From NCBI GenBank assembly GCA_910591455.2, contig OU342816.1:13830638-13894637 (forward strand): a stretch of 64,000 nt of DNA. Direction: 5' to 3'. Within the stretch, counting starts at the first letter, position 1. Each line of letters begins with the position of its first letter. Below are positions 13,225-25,153 of this stretch, in pieces. A program made the translations under genes and the position numbers. This stretch comes from Pholis gunnellus. Taxonomy: Eukaryota; Chordata; Actinopteri; Perciformes; Pholidae. The notes below the pieces were generated by a model, which was not told the DNA's origin, did not search any database, and worked only from the letters and a program-made list of their open reading frames with translations.

Positions 13225-13690
13225 TAGACAGACAAGAGTGGAAAGCAGAGAGGAGGGAGGAGGCAGCAGCAGCGTCTGAAACGCTCCACATCCACGACAC
13301 GCTGCGCATATCAAAAAGCCTCTCCACTCTCTCGCTTCATCTCCCCAATATTCTGTCTTCTCTGAAGCGAGCTGAAGGATGATGGCGGCGACGATGGGGG
13401 TGGCGGGGGAGGGGAGGAGGAACTGAGGTTGAGGGTTTTGGGACTCGGCGAAGTGTCATCATTACAGAGAGACACGATAAAAATCGAGACGCGGCGTCAG
13501 CCCGAGAAAAGCCTTGAAAGTCAAACGGTGGAGGTGGAGGAGGGGGAAAAAAGGAAAAAAAGTGCAACAACAAAAAAAGACAACAAAAACTATCAAAGAA
13601 GCTTTGCCTCAGCGCTGTCTCTTCCCTAACCGTCGCCCGTCTTGACAGAAGCGCTTGTCTCGCCTTTTACGCCAGACCAAAGCGGCTATG
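13020..13690. promoter_or_regulatory. CpG- and GA-rich block: candidate internal promoter or regulatory region
   Basis: CpG is visibly more frequent here than in neighbouring DNA (for example GGCGGCGACG near 13385 and GACGCGGCG near 13489). The block is purine-rich and carries a (CAGA)n run. It sits about 2.6 kb past the exon in the downstream intron. Such a block could mark an alternative promoter or a non-coding transcript start. No splice-supported exon is visible and open frames across it are low-complexity. Confidence 0.3.
13189..13234. repeat. (CAGA)n tetranucleotide microsatellite with one TAGA variant
   Basis: About eleven tandem CAGA units with one interruption (GATAGA near 13223). 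Confidence 0.95.
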
Positions 13691-15762
13691 AATCAACACT
13701 GATGTGTGTAACAGTACAGGTTGATGTCGTGCGTCAACACAGCCCCGCTTGGAAAGAGTGAGAAAAAAAAAGAAAACGAAAGAAAAAAAGTTTGTGCACT
13801 TGCTGCCTCTGGAGCTAAAAATACACAGGCCACATCTTCCGCTTGGTTGCCTTTCTCAAGGTGGAGAATGTGGTTCTTCCTCGAGTTCTCAGTGTTCTTT
13901 TTTTTTTCCATTTGATCTTCTATCAACACAGTTTTCACCTTATATAAATGGGTACACGTTGTGAGTTATCATTAACCTGTTGATATCGTGGAAGATTTTG
14001 AAATGATCTACTTTCTGTTGGAAAACTACTCTGATAATAATTACCTCAGTGTGGTCTGAGATAACACAAGCACCACCTGGAAGACTCTATGTTCCAAATT
14101 TCACCATCATTTTCACACCTGTCAAACTTTACTAATAAAAGTTATGACCCATGAACCCGTCATTGTTTTCCTTCCGTATCCCTTTCCTCTACGGGAAACT
14201 AAACCATGGACGTACCTCAACACTAAACAAAAACTCTTTCAACATGATATACAAATCTACACATTTTTTGCTATAAATGTAAACAAAATATCAGATAACA
14301 GCAGAAGAGGCCGGTTGTAGCCTATTTTTTCCAAATTTGTTAAAAGCTGCTTCTATTATACTTCCAATTCTTTACTGTTATCACTACTCTACTACTATGC
14401 AAAACTTACAATGACTTCAACATCAACATCCATTAGAAAAGGGGTGGTACTGAATAATGGTATTCAGTAATACTATCAAAACAATACATTGGTAAAGCAC
14501 CAAATAGACGTTTAGGCTTGCTGTTAACTTGGACCCATGTCAGTAGCCAGAGCATGGCTCTTCAAGGCTAATCTCCACTGGAGCATGCAGAGAGCTGCAC
14601 CCGCAGACGTCAGGACGAGGTAACATGTATCAGGATTACCTCGACTCACCCTCAGCTTCCACTTTGTCATAACTCCTGACTTAAAGACAACATTTGCAAA
14701 TGAGTCGTACACGATGATGTTGCACTAAATAGGAGCCAGATCCAGGTCTGAGGCTTAAGGGCTGGTGCACATCGCGGGCCACGCACACCGTGAGACGCAT
14801 TCTGCAAAACACTCTGTATCCATTATGTTCCTGTGACAGAGCTCCCTTCTCTCTCTCTCTGCTTTGACAACTGAGTGAGAAGGGGCGCGTGCATTTGCAG
14901 CAGGGACTGTGGAAATGGGGCGTAATTCTAAAATAAACAGCGAATATTTCCTCAGAGCAACTTTTGTTTTTGACATGCTGAGTCGCGTGTTGAGACAATT
15001 CTCTGGCACAGCGGGAATTTGTCATTCATCTTTGTCACAACAGAGCAGGAGTGTCAGCATCCATCTCAGTCATTGTTTAAGTTTTGGTGAGATACGAACA
15101 AACAAATGATCCTGGCAATTATCGTTTTCTGCCTACGGTGAGGAGGGGGCGTATCCCCCCCCCCCCCACCGACAACAACAATGCCAAGTAGACAATTCAG
15201 ACCACTTACTGTGTTTCATTGGAAAACTTATGGGGTACTGAACAGAGGGCTCAAGTTCTGGGCCAAAGTCAACACATGGATTTGGGGTTGTGTGTGCGTG
15301 TGTCTGTGTGCGTGTATATGCGTTTGTGTGCAGAAGGGGTTTCCTCAGAGGTCCCATGGCTTTTACAGTGTCTCAATAAACCATCTGCACTTAGGGCCTT
15401 AGGAATGAGGAGCTCTTTGCTGCCTATAAAAGACGGCCCATGCCATTAAAACAGTGCTGCGCTAAGTAGGCTCAGAGCACAGGGACTGCTGGGACGTGTG
15501 TGTGTTTGGGGTCGGGTGTACTAGTGTCAAACTGGACCAATCAATGTGTCTTGTGTTCGGACGTGGACTGCCTGTAAGACCTCTAACGTCGCAGAGGTGC
15601 AGGGTGACAGGATGACGATGTGCAGGCACCTCTTTGGTTAAGTTTCCCAGAGCTGCTCAGCTTTATTGGGCTGGACTAAACTAAAGAGTGTTTTCATCCA
15701 TAATTCACTGAAGTTATTCTCCACATTGACATGTTTAAAGCTATTATATTTAAAATGGGACT
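13691..15762. other. Intronic stretch with no recognised gene
   Basis: Contains A-rich and T-rich runs (13760-13790, about 13900), a C13 run (15155-15167) and a degenerate TG tract (about 15285-15330). A small 9-bp-arm palindrome lies near 14450-14471. No exon recognised. Confidence 0.4.
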
Positions 15763-15990
15763 GCTGCTATCGATTATTTTAGTAATCGAGTATTATACTG
15801 TTTATTCTATCGCTTAATCGAGTTATCCGATAAAAAATGCATTTGGTTCATTAAGGAACAATAGTAAATATACAAAAGAGAAACTAACATCCAGTGTAAA
15901 TACATATATCGTGTTAAAATCTAATATCAATACTAATTGTGTTATGCAATGTTATCATAGTAAATAAATCAATTTGAATCTGTGAATGGT
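15763..15990 (+). mobile_element. hAT-type element fragment (TATCGATTATTTTAGTAATCGAG family)
   Basis: Contains ATCGATTATTTTAGTAATCG, then TTAATCGAGTTATCCGATAA and ATTAAGGAACAATAG, in the order of a common fish hAT-related repeat with alternating TCGATTA/TAATCGA words. The 5' end is roughly GCTGC. The 3' end and any target-site duplication were not found, so it is a fragment. It lies about 300 bp from the zbtb16 exon. Confidence 0.6.
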
Positions 15991-16296
15991 TGTAAACCAC
16001 ATTTAAGTCAGTCCTTGCTTCAGGGTATAAGAATAGAAATCTGGAAGAAAAGCAGATTTTCTCCCTTCAAAAGGACCGCGCTGATGTTTTTGCATGTTTA
16101 GCTCATTTATTTGGAATCACATATACTTAGCTTTTGCCATTTTAATCAGTAGTGAAACTCTGCATATAATGCTTGAACGTAATAGCAGTAATGAATGCTC
16201 AGCAGTAAACCCTGCAATGAAAACAGGACGTACTGCGAGCTGAACAGTGATCATAGAGCGGGGTTGTGGTATTTTAGGTTGGTTTGATTTCTTTAC

Positions 16297-16394
16297 CTGA
16301 ATGAGACAGCAAATGCATCCGTAGACGGAGGCTGTCAAGGAAGTTCTTTCCACACAGCTCACAGCCGTAGGTCTTCATTCCACTGTGCATCTTC
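16297..16394 (-). CDS. zbtb16: zbtb16 (PLZF) internal coding exon: end of zinc finger 1 plus all of zinc finger 2
   Basis: Read on the minus strand, the exon follows a TTTGTCAACAG acceptor and ends at a CAG|GTAAAG donor. It holds one base completing a codon, 32 codons and one base of the next codon, so it is entered in phase 2 and left in phase 1. It begins K-M-H (final histidine of a preceding finger), then the linker S-G-M-K-T, then a complete C2H2 finger with C-x2-C-x12-H-x3-H spacing containing YGCELCGKNFLDSLRLRMH. From memory this matches ZBTB16/PLZF finger 2 (human about 432-454) with few changes, including N for R after GK. ZBTB16 is a nuclear BTB zinc-finger transcriptional repressor; these fingers belong to its DNA-binding array. 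The a or b teleost paralogue cannot be told. The flanking exons are outside the window. Too short for most ORF finders, but both splice sites and the family match support it. Confidence 0.86.
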
Positions 16395-17642
16395 CTGTTG
16401 ACAAAGAGCAGAACGAACATTTTAAGGTCTGGATTCAGTTAAAAAAAATACAGTTTTGATCAGACAAAGCTTAATGTGCATGATGCTTGTATCCCTAAAA
16501 CAAACTGGCATTTTATTACATTTTCTTACTTTCATATTTTTTTACCTAATGACTTTCAGCCCAACAAAGAAATAGCTTTTTGCATTTCGAGAAACTCCCG
16601 ACTCAATCAGTCATAACGTCAGCACATAACAATAACCATCAGTGTAACAAGCCGTCCAACTACAACACGTTGTTTTCGGCAGGGAGCGCCAGACCATGAC
16701 TTGCTGCTGTAAATCTCAAGATGCTATTCAAGCAGAGGCATTATCAACCACCTACATCTCAAGTGCTGCAGATGGGTAAGGAGCCATAAAGTGAAATAGA
16801 ATGATTTATTCGAGCAAACACACAAGGCAGCTACTTAAGTGTTATGAACCATTAATGGGTCCGTTTTTGACTACTGCTCTCTAATCTATAAGGTGATGTA
16901 TAGCTTAAAGGAAAATCTGATCTGCAATGACTTATCTTTTTACGAAATAGACAGTCATTAGACTGTAAGCGCACAAGGTCAGACAAGACTAAGGTTCAAT
17001 ATTTGATTATGTGGTAAAGGCCTTAAGGTTAGGTTAGTAAATAACATCTGACAACATAAAGTCTAGCCCCACGACTCTCTCTGTTACGAAATCCTCAAAG
17101 ACCCCACGGCTCAGTACAAAGCATATAATTCTTGAGAGATATCTGAAAGTGCTCTAAAGCAATTAAGGTGACACGAATTGCCAAACAACTGCCACAGTGC
17201 CTTAAGCCTCCCGAGAACTTCAAATACTTCGCCTTGAGTAAGGTTCACAAAGACACACACCCATGGTACCAATGATTGTTTGTCAGGTTGGTGCAGTTTC
17301 AGATTTGGTACATTAAATCTTCCAAAACTGTTGCTCTGTCTCACAGAGAGCCTCCTTTTTGACAATTATGCTGTGGTCAGTTTAAATCAAGATGGTAAAA
17401 AAACTCTGAATTAATAATAAGGTTTTAGTTTGAATGGCATGTTTCTGGATACAGAATTCAAAGTAAAGTGAGAGAGGAAACAATAACATCCAGGTTACGT
17501 TTTGGCCAAACAGGATTAAACAATACAACATTTAATATAGATAAAGATAAAACAAGCATTTTGTAAAATGGAAAAAAAAAAAAAAAGAAACTTTAGAACA
17601 TGTTATTCTTTACTTTCCAAAATGTGATGCTCAAAGAAAAAT
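16395..17642. other. Intronic stretch beside the exon; no recognised repeat
   Basis: The first bases hold the splice acceptor and branch-point region of the exon. The remainder is A+T-rich with an A-rich run (about 17570-17590) and nothing else recognised. Confidence 0.45.
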
Positions 17643-17818
17643 CTTAAAAAGGTGCTAGAAACAAAATTCTGAGCATATATATTGCTTCCACAAGGCTCTC
17701 AACATGGCGACGGCTGAGCAGGTGGCTAGAAGCTAACAGTGCTAACCGGGCTAACAGTGCAAACAACAGCAACGGTGCTGACAGAGCCAACAGTGCCAGA
17801 GGGGGAACCGGAGGGTTC
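17643..17818 (+). repeat. Unclassified interspersed repeat, family A copy 2
   Basis: Begins AAGGTGCTAGAA, then GGCTCTCAACATGGCGACGG, GCTAACAGTGCTAAC, CAACGGTGCTGACAGAG and GGGGGAACCGGAGGGT. These blocks recur in the same order in the other copies, and this is one of the clearest. No coding capacity. Confidence 0.7.
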
Positions 17819-20800
17819 AATATAATTTGATAGAGATAATATAACTTTGTTTAGTTTTTGTTCACATTTTCTCTTATTTTATTCATTATTAATATTAGTG
17901 AATGTATAGGTAGAGTCCCAATCCACACTCCATATAAAACATACCAGTTGGGGTTGTTAATGCACCATACTGTTTGCCATCAGCCATAAAGCATCAATAA
18001 AAATAAAAATCATTGTTGTGGATTTGCATATTGTTAAACACGATAATGCCAATTTGCACAGGATAAGTGCACGATACTATACCCGGGTGAGTGAGTACAT
18101 GCTTCTGACAGGCAATTCAAGACTACGTCAAGCAGAAGGATTTCATAGTCTCCGTCAACGTGTCAGGTGGCGCAGTGATCAGCCAAGTGCATTCTTGGGG
18201 AAACAATGCCCTTGATAAGAGATCTGCTCAACTTGGGCGAGATGACAGCCATCCATCTTAGCGTCTCTCAACAAAGCCGCAGAGGAGGAGGTGGTGCCAC
18301 TCTCCAAAAACATGACTGATTGATGTCAGATGTCGAATGCAAATTGATTTACAGCTCTTTTGTGCCTCGAGAGGGGTAGGGAGAGACAGAGCGGAGATGA
18401 GACCGAGACAGACATAGAGAGATGATAGCGGGTCTTATGGCGGTGGCTGCAGGAGTTATTAAGCAATGAAGTCTGGTTTGACTTTAGTGACTATTAATTG
18501 CTGCAAAAGATCCTTGAAACCTGACAGGAAGAGTGGTTAAAAAACTGAGGTGTGAAAAAAATGCAGTGGGGTTGAAGAAGTCGTGATGGCCATTTTAGTG
18601 GTTCGAATTTGTGGAGAGACCCTGGAAACTAAAAGGCAGAATGACAGCCCTCTGGCAAGCAGCGAGTGATTAAAAGGCCCTATAAATGCCAAATGCACCC
18701 AGAAGGGAAAGAAGACACTTGAAGAGCCAAAACAGGGAGAGAAAGTGACACAGAGAGACAGGAATGACACAACTGAGAATGGAAATGATACTCTTACACT
18801 ACACGGTATCAGTCTGTGATGGTACATTCAGTCCAGGAGTTATATCTATCTATCTATGTGCTTTAATGAAAGTTTTTCACTTTTCCCAGAATGCCCTTGC
18901 AGCACGAGTTTGTAGCGTTTAACCAAAAGCAGACATGCGGGCATAACAATAAGGCATCAATGCATGATCAGACCGTTGTCGGTTATTCATATAGTTCGGC
19001 AAATCCATAGCAATTGACTTACAGCTTCATTGCATCCTGGTCTATTGAGGCATCCCTCGTGATTGGTGAGACACAAATTCATTGACAAAAAAACTAAATG
19101 GACAAAGGAATGCAACCGGATTTTCTTTTTCCATCAGGATCACAGGTGATGTACTCACACACTTTCACTCCAATGAGGGGAAAACACACGCGAGCGGTAA
19201 ACCACAACACAACACACACAGAGCACAAAGCCTCTCAAAGGCCTTTTGTGTCCCTCCTCAATCTGACCATTGTGCCCCCCAGACAGAGCACTGATAAGGT
19301 ATGGATGGACTTATTAAGGCCACCAGAAGTGGAAGCAATGCCATGTATTTTCACCGTAAATGTAGTGTTGATGAGCAAAGTGCAGTGTGTATGTCCGTAA
19401 CTGCAAAAGCTAGCACTACCCACTGAAACAGCACATTACTTGATGTTCAACAGAATGGTAACAGCACCTGTTCCAGCAATTCAGTCTATCAAAGGGAAGG
19501 TTTAGGACTAAGCTTGTCCTATTGAAACACTAATGGCGCCCTTCCTTATGCCATTTGACTGTATTTAGTCAATAGGGAATGAAGCTTCTTTTCACAAGTA
19601 AGTGCAGGTTTCAAGTGTAATTTCTTAAAAAAGTCATGTCCAAATTGTATTGCAGTGGCATAAAGCTGTTTGAAGGGGGGAAAACGGTTTGGCCAAGCAC
19701 TGGTTTGTATCCGGCATAGTAGGCTTCCAGATTAGATTCCTGCCAGACCCGTGATGAATAAAGCACCAAACTCAGGTTAAGTACAATGGTCCAGTTTCTG
19801 GCTGCTGGCAATGGTTATGAGCAAATGCAAGTGCAGCTAACAGGGTGTGATTCTCTAAGCAAATCAGCCAAAGTACACACAATAAGTAGCCAAATTTAAC
19901 TGTAACTGGCCCCACAGGATCAAATGTGAGCCCGTCATCTGGCCTGGTGACGGAGAGTAAGCAATCTCACCACTTATGAAACATAGTTAATTGTAGACGG
20001 ATTAAGGTGCACACACATACACAGAACTACGACATGCTTTGTGTGCCTAAGCAGAGATAATAATATACTATAGTTCAGCTCCAACAATATTTAATGATAT
20101 ATAAAAGGATACTGAAATATATTGTCCCAGTTCAGTGATTTAGCTCGGCTAGACCTCTCCACACACAAACACACTGAAATCCCATCGTAACTGTCTGCTT
20201 TCATGTTGTGCTTCTGAAATAGATGATGAGAGGTGTGTGGTGGGTGGGAGCTCAGGGAGGGAGGGAGGGAGGGTGATTTGAAACAGACTGACTGCAGCCA
20301 TTAAGGAAGTTCACATAAAACTCTCTCAGGCCATTTACTCAGTTAATAATCGACTTTGTCCAACAGTCACTTTTGACAACGGCAATAAATTTAAAATTTA
20401 TGTCAACAAAACATATGCTGATCACCTCGTGCGGTGTGCTTCCTCGTAAAATCCAGCCAAACCGAGGGCTGTCTGAATGCAAGTGTGTGTGTGTTTGAAA
20501 TGTGAGCCGATTACAGGCCCGGGTTATTGAGCCGTAACAGCTTGCCTCGTGTAATTCAGAACTTTTTTTCCCATTTTGCCGCTGGACTTGGCTGGCCATA
20601 TATCATAACCAGCACTGCATTTGGAGAAATAAAGACCCAAGCTACCCACCTGCTGTTCTACGATACTTGTAATATAAGACCGTTAGAAAAGTCTACGGTG
20701 ATCTACTGATACTACACACTGCAACAAATAAAACAACCTTCGCGGTCCTTTGACTCATCCAGACTCCATATGATTGGGCTTTGACAGAGGCAGTGGAACT

Positions 20801-20849
20801 ACCGTCAAACCTCATTGCAAATCAACACTAAACTTTAGAGCGTTGGTTG
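17819..20849. other. Intronic stretch with no recognised gene
   Basis: Contains a short GGGA-repeat tract (about 20256-20275) and a TCTA run near 18842-18856. No exon, complete transposon or inverted ends recognised. Confidence 0.4.
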
Positions 20850-21310
20850 AAGAGCCTCTAACATGGACGTATAACCGACTACAACGTTGAGGCGGCGCCC
20901 GATTCATTCCTATGAAAGTCGCTCAGTGGCGCACAAAGCAAAATTAGTTCAACTTCCAAGTATAAAATTACTCTGATCTTCTGCCGATCTTCCACATCCA
21001 TGGGTCCATAGAGCAAGTGCACTAGCCTTTCCTTTAACCCCGTCTCCCAGCCGTCGGTCCAGCCTCGCTCACAGGCTCATTGACATGAACGGAGGAAGGA
21101 CAATTCAGATTTGGCTCATGGTGCATTTTACAATAAAGGAAAGTTGATATACCTAAACAAAACAAAATCATCTGCTGAGTTAGAGACGCTCTGAATCCCA
21201 ACGTACGTCTATGGGGGAAATGACGTTGGGCCCGTATTGTAATGCCACCATTTGGCCACTACTTTGCCTCAAATCGTGGCGCTCTTCCTGATGGCTTGGC
21301 CCATACACTG
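20850..21310. repeat. Probable unclassified interspersed repeat
   Basis: The block is more G+C- and CpG-rich than its flanks. It contains GCGCCCGATTCATTCCTATG, CTCAGTGGCGCAC and ACGTCTATGGGGGAAATGAC, words I associate with a fish interspersed repeat. Partial inverted similarity exists between ACAACGTTGA at the left and CCCAACGTACG at the right. No second copy is in the window, so this rests on recognition alone. Confidence 0.4.
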
Positions 21311-22599
21311 GAAATTAAAGAAAATTGCTTCTACAACATAAAAAAAAAAAAGTATCAACATGGGCAGGGCTAATACACCACAGTCACGTCTATTGTTGGC
21401 TCACTTTCCGAAACCAGTTTAGCATTACAAATGCAGCACAGCACAAGCCTGTTCTCTCTTTTTGATGTACACGAAATCAAGCCAACAGCACAATACAAAA
21501 TCTGGTGAATCAGTGTAAATATCAATCATAGCAATGTGCTTTCCTTTGCTGTGACAAGAGAATGTGGATTTAAGGGCTGGCTAGTGAGCTGGCTTGCTTG
21601 CTATTTCCACCATGCTTTCATGCTACAGTTAGAGAACATTAAAAGCACCACAGGAACTGATGGGCTTGGTCTAAGTTGCTTTAACATGAAGCCGAACTGA
21701 ATCCATAACACTTTAAAATACCCATGTGTATTTGTTTTCAGCTGTGTACAAGTGGTTTGGGGGTCTAGTTACTCTTCAAATCAAGTGACTCTGCTTGACA
21801 CTAATGCTGATATTCTCTCCCAGCTCACATCACTATTTCATGTCATCAAACTATTTAACAAAGATGAACAGCAAAGCAGAGCCATGCTCCATGAATTGCT
21901 CTATTTTCTCATTGCTAGCCTCAAATCTATTTCTTCCGCAGCAGCCTTGAGTGTTGTTCTCTAACCTCATCTATCCTTTCATCTTTTATTTTTCCATTTT
22001 TTCCTCCATCCTCCATTTGTGAAGGGAGCTGTAAAACAACCTGAAACGACGTGCGTGAATGAAAGCTTTGGAGAGTGAGGAATGGTCGGGGTTACGATAG
22101 AGAGAAGAAAACACTAAAAGATTAAGGGAAGCAATTGATACGAGGCGGTAAATTGAAGAAAGGCTGTGTGGGGTGTGTGTGGCTGTTTGTTCATTAGTTA
22201 TGTTGGTCAGAGGAAAATAACTGATAATTGGGGAAAGAAGGGCCTGTGAAAAGAGCTCGGACCTAAGAAGAAAAAGGGGTGGTGAGCATCTTGTGAGCAT
22301 CTGAGACATTTGGTGATAATACAAAGAGTTGTCAAGGATATTGACTTGCAACTCTGTTTATATCTCACATTAGCTATTAGATTAGCATAAAAGACAAACA
22401 CATTTTGGCAACCCACTCTAAACTGTTGCCGGTTCTCTCCAAAATGGATTCAGTGTTTCTTTCTCAGAAGTTGGCCTAGAACAACCATAGCACCCCTAAG
22501 AAATGTCTGTGGTGTATTCATAATTTTGAATACCTGAGAATACCTATGTTTTATCGAGTGCGTTTGTGACTCACGCACATGAGTTTCTGACGGGGGATT
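21311..22599. other. Intronic stretch with no recognised gene
   Basis: A-rich run near 21340-21352; otherwise mixed sequence. No exon or transposon seen. Confidence 0.4.
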
Positions 22600-22790
22600 T
22601 TCAGGAGGAGCGAAAAAGTCACGGAACGCATCAAAAATCCACAGTGCCTGGAGCACATTTCACCAGGGCATGTGAGCGGAGTGAGGCGGGGAGAACTTCC
22701 GCTCCCCGCTCGCAGAGCTCAAAGCCGCTCCGCTCAATAACGCTCCGCTGTAAACTTGCATTCAGACCGCTCGCTCCAAAAAAAAGGAAA
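22600..22790. repeat. G+C-rich tract with repeated CCGCTCC/GGAGCGG words
   Basis: CCGCTCC-type words recur several times, and GAGCGGAG upstream is the inverse of CTCCGCTC downstream, so the tract can fold back on itself. It may be a fragment of a repetitive element, but I cannot place it in a family. Confidence 0.4.
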
Positions 22791-23688
22791 ACAAGTTACA
22801 TTGCATTTCAATTAGGGCTGTACCAGTGGCATGTTTTTATGTTCAAAGCTTCCATCGAGGTTTTCTACATCACCCTAAAAAATATCTTCGAACAAAATGC
22901 TTAATTTGAATCAACTTTCCTTAATAGAAGTCGTCAGTTTTGTTTGATTGCTGAAAGACCCGTTTATGCAGGTGCGTCCTTTTCACTTTGTTTTTGTTAC
23001 AATAGTGAAAATGTCTGTTGCATACTTCAAGTGTATTGGCAGCATAGCGCTGTAAGCTATGCTAAGTGTGTGTCAGCTCGAAGCTATTATTAAGCTGTGG
23101 TAATGTGCCATTACTGCTGATTTTATTTATTTATTTCAACTGACAGATTGTTATTTGCCAAAATGTAAATGCAGCTGTCAACATTGTGGTTCTCGAATAG
23201 CGCCAGGTGCAAACACGCAAAACACTAAATTTATACTGTAGACCTGATTATTAACAATCTGTTCTATTCATACATTATCTGTATTTAATAATGTATGCAC
23301 ACCGATTCCAATAAATATTCAAGATACAGACGGGGCTACAATTTGAAGCTAGCATAAGCACAAAGACAGGAGCTGGTAACAATCACCCGGCGTAACTGCA
23401 AGGCAGTAACAGAGCATGTAACGTGATGATAATAGCAAACAGGTCAATGAGCACTGCACTGCAGACACAGGTCAATAAAAAAAAGACTTGAGTTTTAAAA
23501 ATGATCCATGGTATAATTGGGATAATGCTCTCTAGAAGTGAGAGCCCAACCAATGGTATATAAATTTGGGGATAAAGGCACAGGGTGGAAAAGGAGCTTT
23601 GCCGCACACACTACTGCCTGTCGTGGTGAACAAAGGCAAAATGATGCACGAGGCGATTCAGTGACACTTTGGTGACTGATCCTAATGT
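22791..23688. other. Intronic stretch with no recognised gene
   Basis: A+T-rich sequence with no exon or transposon ends recognised. Confidence 0.4.
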
Positions 23689-23738
23689 GGCCATAAGTGG
23701 CGCAGTGTGCCGCGGCCATAAGTGGCGCAGTGTGCCGC
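23689..23738. repeat. Exact tandem duplication, 2 x 25 bp
   Basis: Positions 23689-23713 and 23714-23738 are identical 25-mers starting GGCCATAAGTGGCGCAG and ending CCGC, followed by a partial echo (CGCCACC). Perfect identity suggests a young event. Confidence 0.95.
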
Positions 23739-25153
23739 CGCCACCTCTTATTTTGGTTTTCTGACAGAAGGGAGAAAGGAGGGGAGGAGCAAGGGACTTT
23801 TGTCAACATGAATTTCCAGTCCATTAGTGGGCTGACCATGTCACACGGACATGGTGGGAGAAGTAAGTGGCTGAGAGGGGAAAAAGCGGTGGTGGTGCTC
23901 AATGAAACAAAGGATCACCAGTAAGAAAATAAAAGAACGATCATATCAAGATGGAACTAAATTACAGCCCATGTTTAGAAATCAAAAATAAATAAAAATG
24001 ATGGGGAAAACGTGGCATGCCATCTATTTTGTTGAAGCCCTCCAAAGCTCAGCGACACACGTATATCTTGGAGCAGCATGTGTGGCTTTCGGCATTTACA
24101 TGGGGCCATTTTGTAGCAGTCTGGAGAGGCAGGTGAAAGAAAAGCTCCCTTTCTGTCATTTTATCCCTGCTTTAAAGCCTCCCCAATTCCATTGCCCTCC
24201 CACCCCCACCCCACCCCTTCTGTCTTTGCTCAATCAAAATGTATCAGGCAGGCTGCCGTAACACCGGTCGGCGTGGGCTGTTTATCCCGAGTCCTCCTGC
24301 ACATATCAATGACTTGGCCCCCGTTGTCCCCTGGCGGGGAGACGTTCATATAAATTCAAGCCACACACGCAAACGGCGAGGCACTCGTGTTGAGCATAGA
24401 TGAGTAGCAGGGCACGAGGAAAAGAGGAGAAACAGAAGGGTGGTGAGGGAGAGCGCAACTGCCTTTCATCCTCACTGTGTTATTTATAATATCACCAACA
24501 TTGCCACCCCCAAATTTGCCCTGAGGGCGTCGAGAGAGAGAGAGAGAAAAAAAAAAAAACTAAATCACGTTGAACAAATTAACAGTAGACATGTTTCCTT
24601 GCTTGATTGACACAGTCCCTTGCTCAGCCAATCAGGAGCATACACTGTATATCCCCTGTAATGGTGATCTCAACCTTTTGGCGGTAGAGAGATATATCAC
24701 TTTCTCTCAACTGTTAGTCAATATCTGATCAGTGTGGCTTTGATAATGTGTGCAATTTTGACAGCTGGCTGAAAGCAGTTAGATTGATGATATCTGCAAG
24801 TTTCATTAAAATCCAATCAGTCATGTCTGAGTTAGTCCACAAGAAGTGTCCTAACCTACAGCGCTAATTAATGTATTGCTCAAACTCCTAATGGCGTTAC
24901 ATGTAGCTTCGAGGTGCATTTTGTGTCTCTGAAGACCACATTATCAATAAACCCTTTTGCTTCCAGTCGCCAACATGTGTCCCTTCGCCCTGCTACTTGC
25001 TTTAAAGAACAACATGCTGAATGAGATCTGAGATGAAGATTCTGACCCGAGAAGGCTTCCGTCAGGCTGAAACAATGAAGCAATAATGCCATGTACCGAG
25101 TGAAGTTTGTATTTATTAATATACGCATGTCGTAATAACATTCAACTTAAAAG
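23739..25153. other. Intronic stretch with no recognised gene
   Basis: Holds a (GA)n/A-run (about 24531-24560) and C-rich runs (about 24198-24220). Parts of 24200-24480 look non-repetitive and moderately G+C-rich. No exon is seen. Confidence 0.4.

Larger units (their letters stand above)
1..16296 (-). other. zbtb16: zbtb16 intron downstream of the zinc-finger-2 exon (partial)
   Basis: This is the intron following the exon, starting with the donor GTAAAG at 16296 and running at least 16.3 kb to the window edge. I looked on the minus strand for the next ZBTB16 exon (finger 3) and did not find it. In human PLZF the corresponding intron follows residue about 455. It contains one hAT-type element with a near-perfect duplication, a LINE reverse-transcriptase remnant, repeat copies and a CpG/GA-rich block. 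Confidence 0.65.

Noticed and set aside
13337..13573. Proline-rich minus-strand open frame
   Set aside because: An artefact of the purine-rich plus strand giving CCC/CCT codons.
14450..14471. Small palindrome TACTGAATA...TATTCAGTA
   Set aside because: Nine-bp arms are common by chance in 64 kb of A+T-rich DNA.
1..16296. Search for the next zbtb16 exon (finger 3) on the minus strand
   Set aside because: No segment with the expected C-x2-C and H-x3-H spacing and the finger-3 sequence was seen; it probably lies beyond the window start.
16117..16362. 81-codon minus-strand open frame over the zbtb16 exon
   Set aside because: It uses a different frame from the zinc finger and reads through the donor into intron.
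23495..23902. 135-codon minus-strand open frame
   Set aside because: It contains the 25-bp tandem duplication translated in two different frames and shows no family signature.
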